DNA of 64,000 nucleotides, from positions 5,704,001 to 5,768,000 of the forward strand of contig NW_023503972.1 of NCBI RefSeq assembly GCF_014529535.1. Reading direction: 5' to 3'. Position 1 is the first letter of the stretch, and each line of letters begins with the position of its first letter. Source of the stretch: Bradysia coprophila. Lineage: Eukaryota; Arthropoda; Insecta; Diptera; Sciaridae. The position numbers and the translations under genes were made by a program. The notes under the pieces were generated by a model. The model was not told where the DNA came from. It worked only from the letters and a program-made list of their open reading frames with translations, and searched no databases. This document shows positions 12,751-23,574 of this stretch, one piece after another.

Positions 12751-15138
12751 TTACCAGTGAATTGTCTTTTCGGATAGTCGTCGTACGATGTTCTGTATGA
12801 CATCTAAACTGGTGTGTGTGCCGCCCAAATCTGGAAGAATGAAAAATAAATTAACCGATTTTCCCTGCAACGTAAGTATGGTTTCGGCAATGGAACGCAA
12901 ACGAATTAAACGTTTAACAAACGCTGCACACTAATCAATAAATCCATTAAGTCTGGTAGAGCCGATATGCAGTTTACAACCGAAAAATCACTGGGATGTT
13001 AATTATGGATAGGTTTCAATCTTTCATCGACTTTCTCTTACCGCAAAAACCTATTGAAGTACTTGTAACTCACGAGCATTGGGTACTTTATCTGCAAAAG
13101 ACCTGCTACAGTGCGGGACTGTCAATGACTCTGAGTAATTTGCTACTCTCTAACGTTCCAAACTCTTTCGGAAAGTTTTGTCTATCAGGAACCACGTTCT
13201 ACGATTGGGTAATCAATTTGAGAAATTTTCGGGAATTAATTCCCGAACCTTAGGTCCTCCCAGGGAACTCATGAAAACAGTTGTTTTAAACACAATTGCG
13301 AGGCACTAAAAGTCAGATAAATTCCACTGTTTCCATACAGCATCGACCGCTACTTAATCAGCGAAATCCGCAGTAGAAAATTATCAATTTTCAACAGACG
13401 AACAATTCTTTTATCTTGTTTATTGGTGGCAGGATTTGAAGTCTTTTTTACCGAAGTGGAGAGTAGCACACAGTGCCAACATTCGAGATGAAATATTTGG
13501 ATGGGACGGACATAAATTGCGTCGATAAAATACGATGTTATCGAGTCGGTTACCGAGTTTTATGCACGGAAATTCAATTTAGGACATTTTCTCGAGAATT
13601 GGCACTAGAGGTCGCTAGTACGAAGACCCTGAAGTATCAGAACTCTTTTCCTCCTCCACAACCAATCAGTCCACTCACCTGGTGTATGAATTTTATCCTC
13701 GCAAACAGTTTTGTACACAGCGTCCGAAATAGCGTCAGCATGATGCTTATGTCCCAAGTGATACAGCAAATCAACCGATGCATTCAACATAGCCACTGGA
13801 TTCGCAATATTCTTACCGGCAATGGCCGTTCCCGTATTTCTCGTGCCTGGCTCAAATATGGCATAATGGTCGCCGTAATTTTTGCCCGCCAACAAACCAG
13901 CACCGCCGGCGATACCGCAGATGACATTCGACACGATTGTACCGTACAAATTGGTCATGTTCATCACTTCGAACTGATGGGGATTCGACACCAATTGCAT
14001 GCAACAGTTGTCGATGATCATGTCGTTGTGCTTGATGTTTGGATACTCTTTGGCGACGCGACGCGATGTCTCCAGGAACAGACCATCGGACAATTTCATG
14101 ATATTGGCTTTGTGGACGGTGGTTACGCGTGTTCGGCCGGTATTCTTGGCATACTCGAATGCGTACCGAGCCACACGTTCACTGTTCTCGTCCGTTACGA
14201 CTTTCATGCTCTCGACAACACCGGGAACGCTCTGTTTGAGTGGCGAAGTGATGCAATGAATGCGGGCTTCACGTGCAATTCAAAATTACTCACCTCGTGC
14301 TCCAACATAGCGTATTCACCTTCGGTATTCTGTCGTACAATCACAATGTCGATATTTTGATGGCGTGCTATGATGCCCGGGTATGATTTACATTCCAACA
14401 CGTTTACGAACAGATCGAGTTCATTTCGTAGCGCCACATTCCGGGAGATGGTGTCAGTTTCTTCACTTTTCGTCTCAATGTTACCTGTATGGTTGAGCGA
14501 AAAACATTTTAATTTGTGGAAATAAGAAGAATCTCCCGATTCCCTTCTCACCTTTGATAGCCACTCCGTTCCGTTTAATCGAAGTGATTGCGTACTCCAA
14601 ATCATCATTTCCCTCACTGTTCGGATCAATTTCAATGATTTCAAAATCAACGGGCACGCCACAGTAGCGGAAAATCTCCCGCACATAACTCATCAGTTCC
14701 GGTCCGATTCCGCCACCTGGCAGCATAGTGCATGCATGTCGGCCACCGTACTGAGCATTCGGTATGGCAGTCTGCGAATAAAGGGACAGATCTCGTGATT
14801 CTGGTTCACAGATTCGTCGAACGACCTTGGACACTTTGCCTGGCACAGTCCGCATTTCTTTTTCGATTTCTTTTTCATTCTTATTGGACTTCGAGAGTTC
14901 ACACTTACCAGCCTTCGCTGAAGCGGTTGCTTGTGCTGAATGTCATACAATGCTTCGTCTTTGCTGGCAAACGACTGGATCGGAAAGATTTTGGTTTTTA
15001 TTTTCACTCAAGTCAGTAAATTATGTAATGCAAATTTTTCTGATTTCGGTTCGAGACCATTTTTCAGTTTCGATTATTTACCCGAATGAACGTTGGACGA
15101 ACGATGTCTTTGGTGAATTTGGCTAGACGCAATGCCAT
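12751..15138 (-). CDS. Idh3g: Isocitrate dehydrogenase [NAD] subunit gamma, mitochondrial
   Basis: Regulatory subunit of the TCA-cycle enzyme that oxidises isocitrate to 2-oxoglutarate with NAD+, working with alpha/beta subunits in the mitochondrial matrix. Six exons give 388 residues with consistent phases: 15138-15082, 14974-14909, 14771-14552, 14484-14294, 14231-13679 and 12830-12751. Introns are 62-137 bp except an 848-bp last intron. The N-terminus MALRLAKFTKDIVRP is basic and amphipathic, fitting a mitochondrial targeting peptide. Family landmarks are PGGGIGPELM, KRNGVAIKGNIET, RQNTEGEYAMLEHESVPG, VHKANIMKLSDGLF, NMTNLYGTIVSN, FEPGTRNTGT and HTPDLGGT. PGGGIGPE replaces the PGDGIGPE of many catalytic subunits, which agrees with a gamma-type regulatory subunit. 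The exact start of the second small exon is the least certain boundary. A long opposite-strand open frame over 13473-14360 is a shadow. Confidence 0.93.
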
Positions 15139-15424
15139 TTTGTCAGATTAATGTTAACTTTTAGGAATTTGGTGTTGCGAATGGGTTGTTAAATGTAAAT
15201 TGGTTCCCAAAGAGATTGAACACACAATTTCTAAGGTTAAATTTTTTGTTGTCAGTTGACAGTGGTGAGAATGGTGTAGTAGATTTCATAGTATGGTGTG
15301 CTTAAGGTGTTTTGTACATTTCCCAGCCAATTTAATAATCTTTGTGAAGTGGATTTTTCGCGTTACGATTCAAAATTTAAGTGCAGACAATTTTCGTTGA
15401 TTGAACAAAAAACTGTAATCGAAA

Positions 15425-15782
15425 TAAGGTAACTGATTGAAAGTTGACCTAGTGGAAAAGTGATCTTAAGTTGTCCGTGTAAATTTGTATGGAGAAAAAA
15501 TTATCGGTCAACTCAACATTCAATAAATCGTGATATGTCCTATGACATTTGTATAGATAGGATAACTCACGATTCATATAGGTATCTGCATTTTTATTAA
15601 TTCATTAACTTTGTTAGACGAAATCGGCAATAATTAATAAAATTTATATTAATTAAGTAAAGAAAAGATAAATCTTTAAAATAAAAGTGGTTCCATGTAA
15701 CATAGTTCCAAAATCGCTGAGAAATTCAAGTTCAAAGTTGAGATTTGTCAAACTAGGTCAACTTTCAATCTTACTTACCTTA
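15425..15782. mobile_element. TIR element, about 358 bp
   Basis: The left arm AAGGTAACTGATTGAAAGTT continues into GACCTAGT. It pairs with a right arm reading ACTAGGTC, AACTTTCAATC and TTACCTT. A smaller hairpin (TCGTGATATGTCCTA / TAGGATAACTCACGA) sits near the centre. No coding capacity. Confidence 0.55.
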
Positions 15783-15985
15783 ATGATCTTTTAAGGCTCA
15801 ACGAATCAGTTTTAGAAGATTTACGGTCAGAGTTCTCTCATTAAATAAAATGGAGATACAATCCACTACTGCGTCGAGAAGGCCCCTCTTGAAAATTCTG
15901 TTCTCGTGCTTGGTTCAAACAATAGTACAGGGTTCATCCGCCTTCGAAATTGTCTTAACCTGTTCTTTCAAAACCTTGTAATAGT

Positions 15986-16190
15986 CAAAATATATAAACA
16001 CTGAAGGTAGCAGACCCTCAGGGAATAGCAAGAAATACGGATCCCGACTTTAAGGTGAATTTCGTATGACGCCAATACATATATTTACAGCATGTTGTAC
16101 GCATGTGTATTGATTACAATAAATTCACCTCAAAGTAGGGATCCGCATGTTTTTGCGGATCTGCGGTACCTTCAGTGTTTATATACTTTG
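15986..16190. mobile_element. 205-bp TIR element; a related end recurs near 53,860
   Basis: The 24-bp terminal arms (left CAAAATATATAAACACTGAA plus GGTA) match with one mismatch. The inverted similarity continues inward through ACGGATCCC and AAGGTGAATTT. A related right-end sequence (ACCTTCTGTTTATATACTTTG, with a deletion) is seen at about 53,855-53,875, showing a dispersed family. Confidence 0.65.
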
Positions 16191-16479
16191 GTATAATAGA
16201 AGGCTGTAGTGCTCACCTGGATAGTAAGTAAGTAAGTAAGTGGGACCGACTAACTAACCACCAATCGACGACGATCCATTCGTAATCGTCCATCCCAATT
16301 ATATCATCATAGGAACGACAGTGGATCATAAACACGTAACTTATTTTTAGAATAAAATAAACTTAACAAGAATCTTAAACGTGGAATCGTAATCAAATTA
16401 CTGGGGAAATAAATAAAACTCCTTTATTGATTCCACTGGTGAACTTTTAATTTATTAATAAAACTAATTTTCGAATGCA

Positions 16480-16507
16480 TTTCGAAAGATCTATCTTTCA
16501 TCATCAG
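16480..16507 (-). other. Hammerhead-like core motif
   Basis: The minus strand reads CTGATGA, one T, then GAAAGA-TAGA-TCTTTC (a six-pair stem with a tetraloop), then GAAA. This resembles the conserved CUGAUGA / stem II / GAAA core of hammerhead ribozymes, which are known from Penelope-like elements. The extra T and the lack of an obvious stem III argue against an active ribozyme. Confidence 0.35.
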
Positions 16508-16592
16508 CAACACACAACTAAATCAAAACCCAATTATCAAAGTAATTATAAAGTTCAAGCTTAAATTATACATGTATACATATCCTATCATT

Positions 16593-16681
16593 TTTTTTTT
16601 TTTTTTTATTAAGGCTAGTTGTTACTAGTCCTAGCAGGACAGGTAACGCGCACTGACGCCTCCAATGGGCCTATTGTGCTA
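16593..16681 (-). mobile_element. Short retroposon with poly(A) tail and 13-bp target duplication
   Basis: An insert of about 89 bp is bounded by direct repeats ATATCCTATCATT at 16580-16592 and 16682-16694. Its plus-strand left edge is a long run of T, i.e. a poly(A) tail when read on the minus strand. The body runs from TAGCACAATAGGCCC to AACTAGCCTTAAT. A poly(A) end plus a perfect 13-bp target duplication is the signature of LINE-type target-primed retrotransposition. I do not recognise the source (SINE or 5'-truncated LINE). Confidence 0.75.
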
Positions 16682-16752
16682 ATATCCTATCATTACTTTA
16701 TACAATTAAATTGAATAGATACGACGATGCCAAATCCGCGAAAAAAAAATAT

Positions 16753-16785
16753 GTCCATCTGTCCGTCTGTCCGTCTGTCTGTCTG
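16753..16785. repeat. GTCC/GTCTG microsatellite
   Basis: Imperfect repeats of GTCC(A/G)TCT and GTCT, followed by CACGATAACTTGAGTAAAAC. From memory this combination is common in repeats of many arthropods. Confidence 0.6.
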
Positions 16786-17815
16786 CACGATAACTTGAGT
16801 AAAACGCATCCGATTTTGAAAATTCTTTTTTTTCCCGTTTGGTAATGTCAAAAGACAGGCTAAGTTCGAAGATGAGTGATTTTGGATCGACCCCTCCCGA
16901 GCTGTGGCCCAATAAGTGTTAAACTTGTAAGTGATACGTCAAATAAAAGGTATTTACAATACCGATCGACAAAAAAAAAGTCTATGGAAATCGGATGACC
17001 GAGTCGTGAGTTAGACCCCTTGGTGTGGAACAGGCACAGGGTGGCAAGCAGTTTTTGCTTGTAGGTCGGCCACATTTGAACATATTTCGTTCGTTTTAGC
17101 TTTATTAGATAGGTATTGACCGTACCAATCAGGGAAAAAAAAGTTTATGAAATTATGTTCTCCGGAGCGTGAGCTATGTCTCTTGGAGTGAGCTCTTATC
17201 TGGCTACTCGGCCGTACAGTGAACGTGGAGTATTTTGTCAATATCTCGAGTAAATTTTGACCGAATTTCATGAATTTTTTTTTGTTTGAAAGGTATTAAC
17301 GAATGTAAAGCGTCGGTACTATTTCCGGTCTCCTAACAAAATGGCTGCCGGCGGCCATATTGGATTTTATTAAAAGTGATATAAAGTGGGAAAAATGATG
17401 CTTAGAGAGTTTCTGTTAACATGGAAATAATGTGTTAAGTGTGAGGGGTTTCAGGGATTCCATATATGGACATCTATATATACCTATATACAGCTATATT
17501 GAGCTATATACAGGCATATAGAGCTATATAATAGCATATTCCTCTGTGAAATGTTTATTTATAGTGAAATATAGTTAAATATAGCGGTATATAGCTGTTT
17601 AAATAGGAATTTATGAAATTTGTCTTCGTACGGGGCTGTCTATATTGCCTCCGGCAATTTAGTTGTATATGATAACAAGGCAAAGAGTGGATAATGTAAG
17701 TGATTTTAAAGGGAGAATAGTTTTTCAGCAGAGAAGAAAATGAAGTAAGAGAAATGAAGAGTTTCACATTAAAGGCTTTTGATACGAATAGGTGTTTCGT
17801 ACGGGTCGGCGTTAG

Positions 17816-18034
17816 CTATGTTTTTAATTCTTCTTTTTCAAACGCTTCATCAACTTTTTTGAAATTCAAATGTAAATTCGTTAATGCGTGTTCGGCCACT
17901 GATGATTTCTCTGGTTTGTTAGTTTTGATGCTCGAAAGATGTTCTTTGTACCGTATTTGCAATTGTCTTCTTGTTTGGCCGTAGTAAATCGATTGACAAC
18001 AACTACAGGTGATTTGGTAAATGCCAGATTTTTC
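17816..18034 (-). pseudogene. GIY-YIG endonuclease fragment of a Penelope-like element
   Basis: The minus-strand reading frame from 18034 to the TAG at 17818-17816 encodes 72 residues with the GIY-YIG layout. It has SGIYQITC, then SIYYGQT in the YIG position, then the Arg/His helix QIRYKEHL, then the SSVAEHAL segment with the conserved Glu. A CxCC cluster between GIY and YYG fits the Cys-containing Penelope endonucleases. A TAG at 18037-18035 interrupts the frame just upstream and no reverse transcriptase is seen, so the copy is dead. Such enzymes nick the target during retrotransposition. The identification rests on motif spacing, not on a search. Confidence 0.7.
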
Positions 18035-18205
18035 CTATTTTTTCGGTTTGTCTTTAGTACTTTAGAGTGATGAAATATCTGTGCAAGAAACACTAGAACT
18101 AGCACTCTAAATTATAGCTATATACCTTCTATTGATTTAGAAAATTAGTTAGAAAATCCGTATTATACATAGGCCATATCTACGGCTCCTGAACATGCAG
18201 GGATC

Positions 18206-18517
18206 ATGGCTGATGGTCGGCTGCAATCAGAAGTACATGAATATAACTTTCGAACGACACTTCAGAAAAACGGATTGGAAATGCCCATCGGCTCTGAAAC
18301 TACAAGAGTTATTGAAAAACATGGGTTAAATTCTATCAAGAAGATAGGCAGTAAAATCGCAAATGTGACAAACGGAAAACGGTCTTCATCATACGTGATT
18401 CGACGCATTAGTATAGCAATACAAAAAGGAAATGTTGCGTCTTTATTAGGGACGATATCCATTGACAAAAAAGAGTTGAAAATCTTACCTGTAGCAGGTA
18501 ACTTTGTTTCCAAGTAA
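18206..18517 (+). other. Unidentified 103-codon open frame in repeat DNA
   Basis: Starts with ATG (MADGRLQSEVHEYNF) and is open for 103 codons with varied composition (for example SSSYVIRRISIAIQKGNVAS). Its last part runs into the hairpin that begins at 18463, so the present C-terminus is probably not original. It sits beside the Penelope remnant and may be a transposon fragment. I do not recognise it. Confidence 0.25.
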
Positions 18518-18606
18518 TCTAGAATAGCTAATCTGTAGCAGCTAATCTAGTTTTCCTGGAGGCAAAGTTACCTGATACAGGTAAGAATTTCAACTCTTTT
18601 TTGTCA
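18463..18606. repeat. Inverted repeat, about 144 bp
   Basis: Left TGACAAAAAAGAGTTGAAAA is followed by TCTTACCTG-AGCAGGTAACTTTG. It pairs with CAAAGTTACCTGATACAGG and TTCAACTCTTTTTTGTCA. The centre contains TCTAGAATAGCTAATC. Probably a small MITE inserted into the end of the adjacent open frame. Confidence 0.6.
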
Positions 18607-19370
18607 GTGCCGCAATCGAAAAAGTTAAATGACTTTTTTATTTGTATAAATATTGTTAATGTAAATTGAGTAATAAAACTGAAAAATGGACCGATGAAAT
18701 GGCTTCAAAATTCATGAATATTCCATGTCACTTTTTGGGGGAACACTAATACTGACTCCATTCCGACTCCACAAAAAAAGAAAATTCTGTAATGAAATAG
18801 CAGATACTTTTCAAGACAGAAAAAGTTTTCGAAAGTATGTTGTAGTTTCGGAGATATTCGCCTAAAGTTTTGCATAAAAATGGCCTCCAGGTAGAAAAAG
18901 AATTTTCCATTTTCTAGAATTTACTCTTTCTTGTCCTAATGGAAAAGGAGGCAATATGATTATAAGCTTCGTCTGAGTTTTCTATGGAGGAACCACTTCT
19001 CCTGTAATTACATTTCATCCCAAACGTGACTTACTCCTCGCAGGTCGTTAGACATTAAGTTCTTCTCGAAAATTACTCAATTTCGATCCAATTTTTTTTA
19101 TACCAAAATCGTTTAAAAATGGGGAAATGGAGCGAGCGGAAAGAGTTCTCGAACAATTTTGACCCGCCCGTACTTTCCTTCTTCAAAACACTTCTACATC
19201 GTGAGTGGTGAAGCGAGATATGTTGTACATTGTATGGCAAAGAGCCTACATTTCTTCCTTCATTATCATTCCCTCACGTTTCCTCACAGAATTTAATGGT
19301 TTCCAAACGCTTATGTTACTCAAATGACTGTTGACTCTAGGGAAATTTTATTTGCAGCAAAGACACTTGA

Positions 19371-20473
19371 TCACAATGGCATAAAATTGTTGTTCTCTTG
19401 TTCGTCTAAATTCGTAAAAAACGGAACGAATTCATGTGAAATTCGATCTTCTAATACATTGACTACCCGATGACCACTCGGATCTTTTCGCAACGGTGCA
19501 CCAACAGCCGTGGTAACGACCTGTTCCATGTCTTTGTAGAAGCCACCACAATTTCCATGATGATGTCCACAGAAGACATATCGAATACCTTTATAGATAC
19601 AACTCGATGTTAGTGTTACCTTCGCCGGGTCACGTAACTACATGGACCAACCTAAATTATAGAACTTTTCCAGCATCGGTAGTCTCATTTCCTTTTGAAT
19701 GTTGGAATAATTATCCTCTTCATCGGGGTGTTGTAGGAAAAACGGGATGTGTTGGAAGACGACTGCAAAAGAATTCCGTAGAAGTAGTAGTAGACTTTAC
19801 ACCACAAGCCAAGACCTTTTGAAGTTTTCCTTACCAATATGCTTCGGTTTTGGATCCATAAAATTCGCCAATTGATCGATGAATTGGGATTGCCTACTCG
19901 TCTCGTCCGGTATGGCATCGGGACACTTAAAATATTGCGAATTCAAAACGACAAACAGAACTCCGCCGTAACAAAATTTGAAATAGTCCTGACCGAACTG
20001 GGCTCTGTACATTCGTGCTGTTTCTGGCGTAGGTGTGTCTCCGATATCATGATTGCCGCAAACGCAAATCAGTTTTATGTCGGGATCGACGCTTTTGAAT
20101 ATGTCCACAAAGTCGGCGTACTGTTTGTCCCGAGTGTTCCTGAAATCTAAACATTTTGTACATACTCGTTGAGACACGATGAACTGGAGGTTTTCCATAC
20201 AGCTGATGTCATACCTTCGTATGGAAAAGCATTCAGCATATCACCGCAAATGACGTAAAATCTCGGTTTCGGTTTCATTTCATTAATTCGTTTGATTGAT
20301 TCTCGGCACAGCGCTTTTTCCTTGTCCCAATTGGGCTCATCTACGTTTAAAATCTCATCGAGTAGACCCAACTGTGTGTCAGCCGATTGTACGAATGTAA
20401 ACGCCCCAGACCACGACTTTTCTTCGTCGGTTATGTTTTCCGGATTTAGCAGATTTATCGGAATGTTGTCCAT
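19371..20473 (-). CDS. CPPED1: CPPED1-type calcineurin-like phosphoesterase
   Basis: Metallophosphoesterase-fold protein of the CPPED1 family. In mammals this is a cytosolic Ser/Thr phosphatase acting on Akt. Four exons (20473-20215, 20146-19835, 19762-19652, 19588-19371) keep frame and give 299 residues, close to the human protein of about 314. Metal-binding motifs occur in order: VQSADTQLGL near the start, CGDMLNAF, VCGNHDIGDTPT, FQHIPFF and CGHHHGNCGG. Introns are 63-72 bp. The third intron donor (TTTAG|GTTGGT) is weak, but it is the only join that restores LEKFYNL-GIRYVFCGHHHGN. AATAAA lies about 20 nt after the stop, so the 3' UTR is very short. It is divergent from mRpS10 with 316 bp between start codons. 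Confidence 0.9.
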
Positions 20474-20789
20474 GTTACGATATCTTTGCTTGAGACGACA
20501 GTTCCACTAGTAACTCTCAATAATAAAAAAAATGTCACAAAAGAATTCAAACTCACAGATCAGCTGTTTCGCACGTAACTATACGACATCTTCAAGTCGA
20601 TTTTGTGTCTTTTGCCGCCCTTGGTGAATTTTACATCAGTGCCATCTCTTGTGGAACATAATGAAGCTTGACAGACTTGACATCTCTTGACATTATCACG
20701 TTTAACCCTGTCAAATTCTGTCGGTACAAATGTCTAAATGAGCTTGCGGTGTGAGGATATTTTATTGAAGAGAAAAAAAAACGAGAAAA
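20474..20789. promoter_or_regulatory. Likely bidirectional promoter between CPPED1 and mRpS10
   Basis: Only 316 bp separate the two divergent start codons, so both 5' UTRs and both core promoters must lie here. I see no TATA box at a convincing position on either side, which is usual for housekeeping genes. Confidence 0.5.
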
Positions 20790-21465
20790 ATGATCAAGGT
20801 GAAGACATCGAATACTGAATCGGGTTCGCATCGATCTGACGATTATTTTTTAATTCTTCAACTTAATAGACACTCGCATTCGCATTGAATCCCATTCGTG
20901 CAATTATACAACAACAGCCCAGAGTACTGCTGTCTTCAGTCCATAAAATTTCAAGTCCATCAACAGAAAGCACAAATGCCGCATTGACAAACAATGACAA
21001 TCAACAGCAGCAAGATGAACCGGACAAATTATACAAAAAATTAGAAATCGAACTGAAGGGAATAGATCCGGCAGTGTTGAAGAGTTACACTTGGTTTGCA
21101 ACGACAGCGGCACAGAATTTGGGTGTCGAAGTGGGAAAATGGTAAGGTTTTATCACCGCGTCTTGCCGATTCGACCGGTTAAAAATTCTTCTCGTTTCTC
21201 TTACGTTAGCTGGTCACTGCGTAAATCGGAAAAGAAACGTATGACACTGCTAAAATCGGTGTTCATCTACAAGAAACATCGTGTCCAATACGAAATTCGT
21301 GCGTACTATCGATTCATGCACTTCCATCGCTTGACCGGATCGACGCTGGACACATTCTTGGAGTATATTCAACGAAATCTGCCGGAAGGTGTCGCAATGA
21401 AAGCGACCAAAATCGAAGTTCAACCGCTGCCGGATCATTTGAAGGAACCGCCGGCTAGTGTGTAA
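20790..21465 (+). CDS. mRpS10: Mitochondrial small ribosomal subunit protein S10 (uS10m)
   Basis: Component of the mitochondrial 28S ribosomal subunit. The main frame from 20870 has no upstream ATG. A three-codon first coding exon (20790-20798, MIK) with donor AAG|GTGAAG joins in phase across a 71-bp intron (acceptor TTAATAG) to give [19 protein letters not shown], a plausible mitochondrial targeting peptide. Exon 2 is 20870-21141 and exon 3 is 21210-21465, joined in phase 2 across a 68-bp intron. Product 178 residues. The S10 domain follows a Gln-rich linker: [20 protein letters not shown], then [20 protein letters not shown], then [20 protein letters not shown], then NLPEGVAMK near the end. 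The initiating mini-exon is inferred. Confidence 0.9.
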
Positions 21466-23574
21466 CGGTAGATGTTTTGAGATTTTTTTTTTAGAAAATA
21501 CAAAGAATCAGTCGACAGTAACGCAGACGGAATTTTTAAGTTTTTCTTGTGACGAGGTATAGGGTATTGGGCTGTATCCTACGCAATTGAATCATGCCAT
21601 CAATGTATTAGACGCGCTTTGTGTTCATGAAGTACATACTTCACGATTTGCTTGTCATACTCACTGTGCTAACTTATGTCAATTTGGTTAACAGTAGTAA
21701 CCTAAGAATTATGAATCAGACAGCACGCTTTTACCCAATTGGTCCCAATTTGGTTATTTATTTATTTATTCCCAATTTGGTCAATTACCATTACATGACA
21801 TATGGGGACATATGTCTTAAGAAACGTACCATCCGAGGCAGTTATTCGAAGAGAGGTGACATGGTAGCGCACAGCGGCAAATTTCTGAACCAGCAGTCTC
21901 TTAGATATAGACTGTTAATGGTCACTTGTGGACAGAATACTAACTTTAGATTAACGAGATTACCCACCCGAAGGCATAAGAGGGATTCTTTTGAAAATCC
22001 ACCTATCAAAATCGGACCCATTTCGTCTGGGATGGGTATACACATGGCTTGAAAGGTCTTTGCCAGTAGACCTCAAAACAGGCCTTACACAGTCTCGAGC
22101 CACACCTGGTTTGATCTCCAAAGTTGGAAAAATAGTGTTTTTTATCCGAATTTTTTGGCCGTTTGAAATGATCGTTCCGGATGAGAGTGGGCTTGTTCGA
22201 AAGCTGAGCTCAAGTACTTTCGGGTCATGCCTAGTTTGATTAGATTCATTGATATATGTTTGCAAAAAATGCCAGAATTTTTTTTCAAAATCTGTGTGAA
22301 CTTTAGACAGGTCTGGGCTGGTACTGATGACGCTTAATGTGAACCTAACATGCTAGTCGTAACATACATCGTCTAAGCTTTCCGTTGATACCTCATTTGT
22401 AGTGCTGGTGATTGCCGACATAACAGAATTTTATGTTAGTACAACCGCTACTCGTAAAACTCGCCAGCAGTCACCAGCTGGCGATTTTCCTTGGTGTTTC
22501 TTCACTTTACACTTTGGCGATTATTATTGGTAGTTCATCATCTTTGTTTGATGAAAAAATGCCAAGAAACATATGACGAATTGCCGAGAAACCAAAGTGT
22601 GAAGAAACGCTAAGAAAAATCGCCAGAGTGTGAAGAAACGCAAAAATCTGTTGAATCGCCAAAAAAATACTTCACTTGGCGACTTCACCACGGAATCATA
22701 CCTACCTACATACCTAAAACATTGAAAAAGCAACCGTTTCACGTTAATTTTCAAGTAAAAAAAATCGAAATTTCGAATGATCGAACCATAATAGTGGTCC
22801 CTTTTAGAAATTGTTCACTTTTATGCTGCAACGAGACAATAGACTGTTATGATCAGAGCGAGAAAACCGAAGACTAGTTATTATAACTTGCCTTGGGGTA
22901 CTTGTCAAAGTATTTGCTTCTCTTTCAACGTGGTACGTTGAGAGCGAGAGGACAGAAGACCAGTTTGGGGTACTTGTCAAAATATCTTCTTCTCTTTCAT
23001 CATAACACTCTATAGAAGAAATTAGTTTCGTGTTCACTTTTACAATTTTTTATATGGGATGCTGCGGGGACAAAGTTGTTCGAAATGTTTTCGAAATTCG
23101 AACTGGAAGTTCCAGTCTGAAATACTATTTAATTCAAATGTTTAGCACTGCTGTTGAAGTTCGATAAAAAAAATGGTTATTCACCGTTACAGAAGAACTT
23201 TAAAACTGGAAACACACGAGCAATTTTGTGTTGATGTAATCGACAATTATGCTGGACTTTCCATCCACCTGTGGTAAGTATAGGATTACAATGAAAAACG
23301 CAGCATAATTGTCGAACCTGTCAACGCAAAATTGATCGTATGTTTTCGGCCTGCAGAATTTTTGAGGGATGTCAGTGTGAACTTTCGTTACTCATCCGGT
23401 TTTTTCCTGTTTTTTTTTACTGTCCGCCAGCAAAATTTCTCCTGGAATGCTAAATTTTGGCGAAGTTTTTGCTTTCAAGAATTTAATTCAAAATCCAAAG
23501 ACTCCGGCGTACAAATACAAAAAAGGAAAGAAAAATGCCAAAAAATGTGTGGCCTACAAACTAAACTGCCTAAT
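21466..23574. other. Intergenic stretch with repeat remnants
   Basis: No supported gene. A lone copy of the GAGGGATTCTTTTGAAAA end of the TTA-targeting family is at about 21,980-22,030. A MITE is at 22,840-23,013. An open frame at 21,627-22,052 begins with a signal-peptide-like segment but runs into that repeat end and is not accepted as a gene. Confidence 0.45.
22840..23013. mobile_element. MITE of the TAGACTGTTATGAT family, copy 1
   Basis: Left end TAGACTGTTATGATCAGAGC pairs with a right end reading TCTCTTTCATCATAACACTCTA. The interior has two copies of a unit containing TTGGGGTACTTGTCAAA. A second copy of the family lies at 28,557-28,721. Confidence 0.6.

Larger units (their letters stand above)
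16470..18110 (-). mobile_element. Decayed Penelope-like retroelement region (minus orientation)
   Basis: A GIY-YIG endonuclease fragment on the minus strand (17816-18034) is followed downstream by about 1.3 kb of non-coding sequence. At 16480-16507 a CTGATGATGAAAGATAGATC-type motif appears, which from memory is common at the ends of Penelope-like elements. In between are GTCC/GTCTG microsatellite sequence, an ACGATAACTTGAGTAAA block and degenerate TATATAGC words (17,460-17,610). No reverse transcriptase domain is visible, so this is at most a 3' remnant. Assigning all of it to one element is inference. Confidence 0.5.
15139..19370. other. Repeat cluster between Idh3g and the CPPED1 gene
   Basis: The space holds two TIR elements, a decayed Penelope-like retroelement with a nested short retroposon, an AGTA microsatellite (16,223-16,241), an unidentified open frame and a hairpin, all listed separately. 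From about 18,610 to 19,370 I see nothing beyond AT-rich sequence. The minus-strand polyadenylation signal AATAAA of the CPPED1 gene lies at 19,352-19,347. Confidence 0.5.

Noticed and set aside
13473-14360. 295-codon plus-strand open frame
   Set aside because: It lies antisense to the conserved IDH3G exons and carries no recognisable domain. The coding constraint of the opposite strand explains its openness.
14827-15126. Plus-strand open frames over the first IDH3G exons
   Set aside because: They lie over introns and antisense exons of IDH3G with no independent support.
21621-22052. 143-codon frame with a signal-peptide-like start at 21,627
   Set aside because: It crosses a TTTATTTATTTATT simple repeat and ends inside a copy of the GAGGGATTCTTTTG transposon end, so the frame is likely fortuitous.
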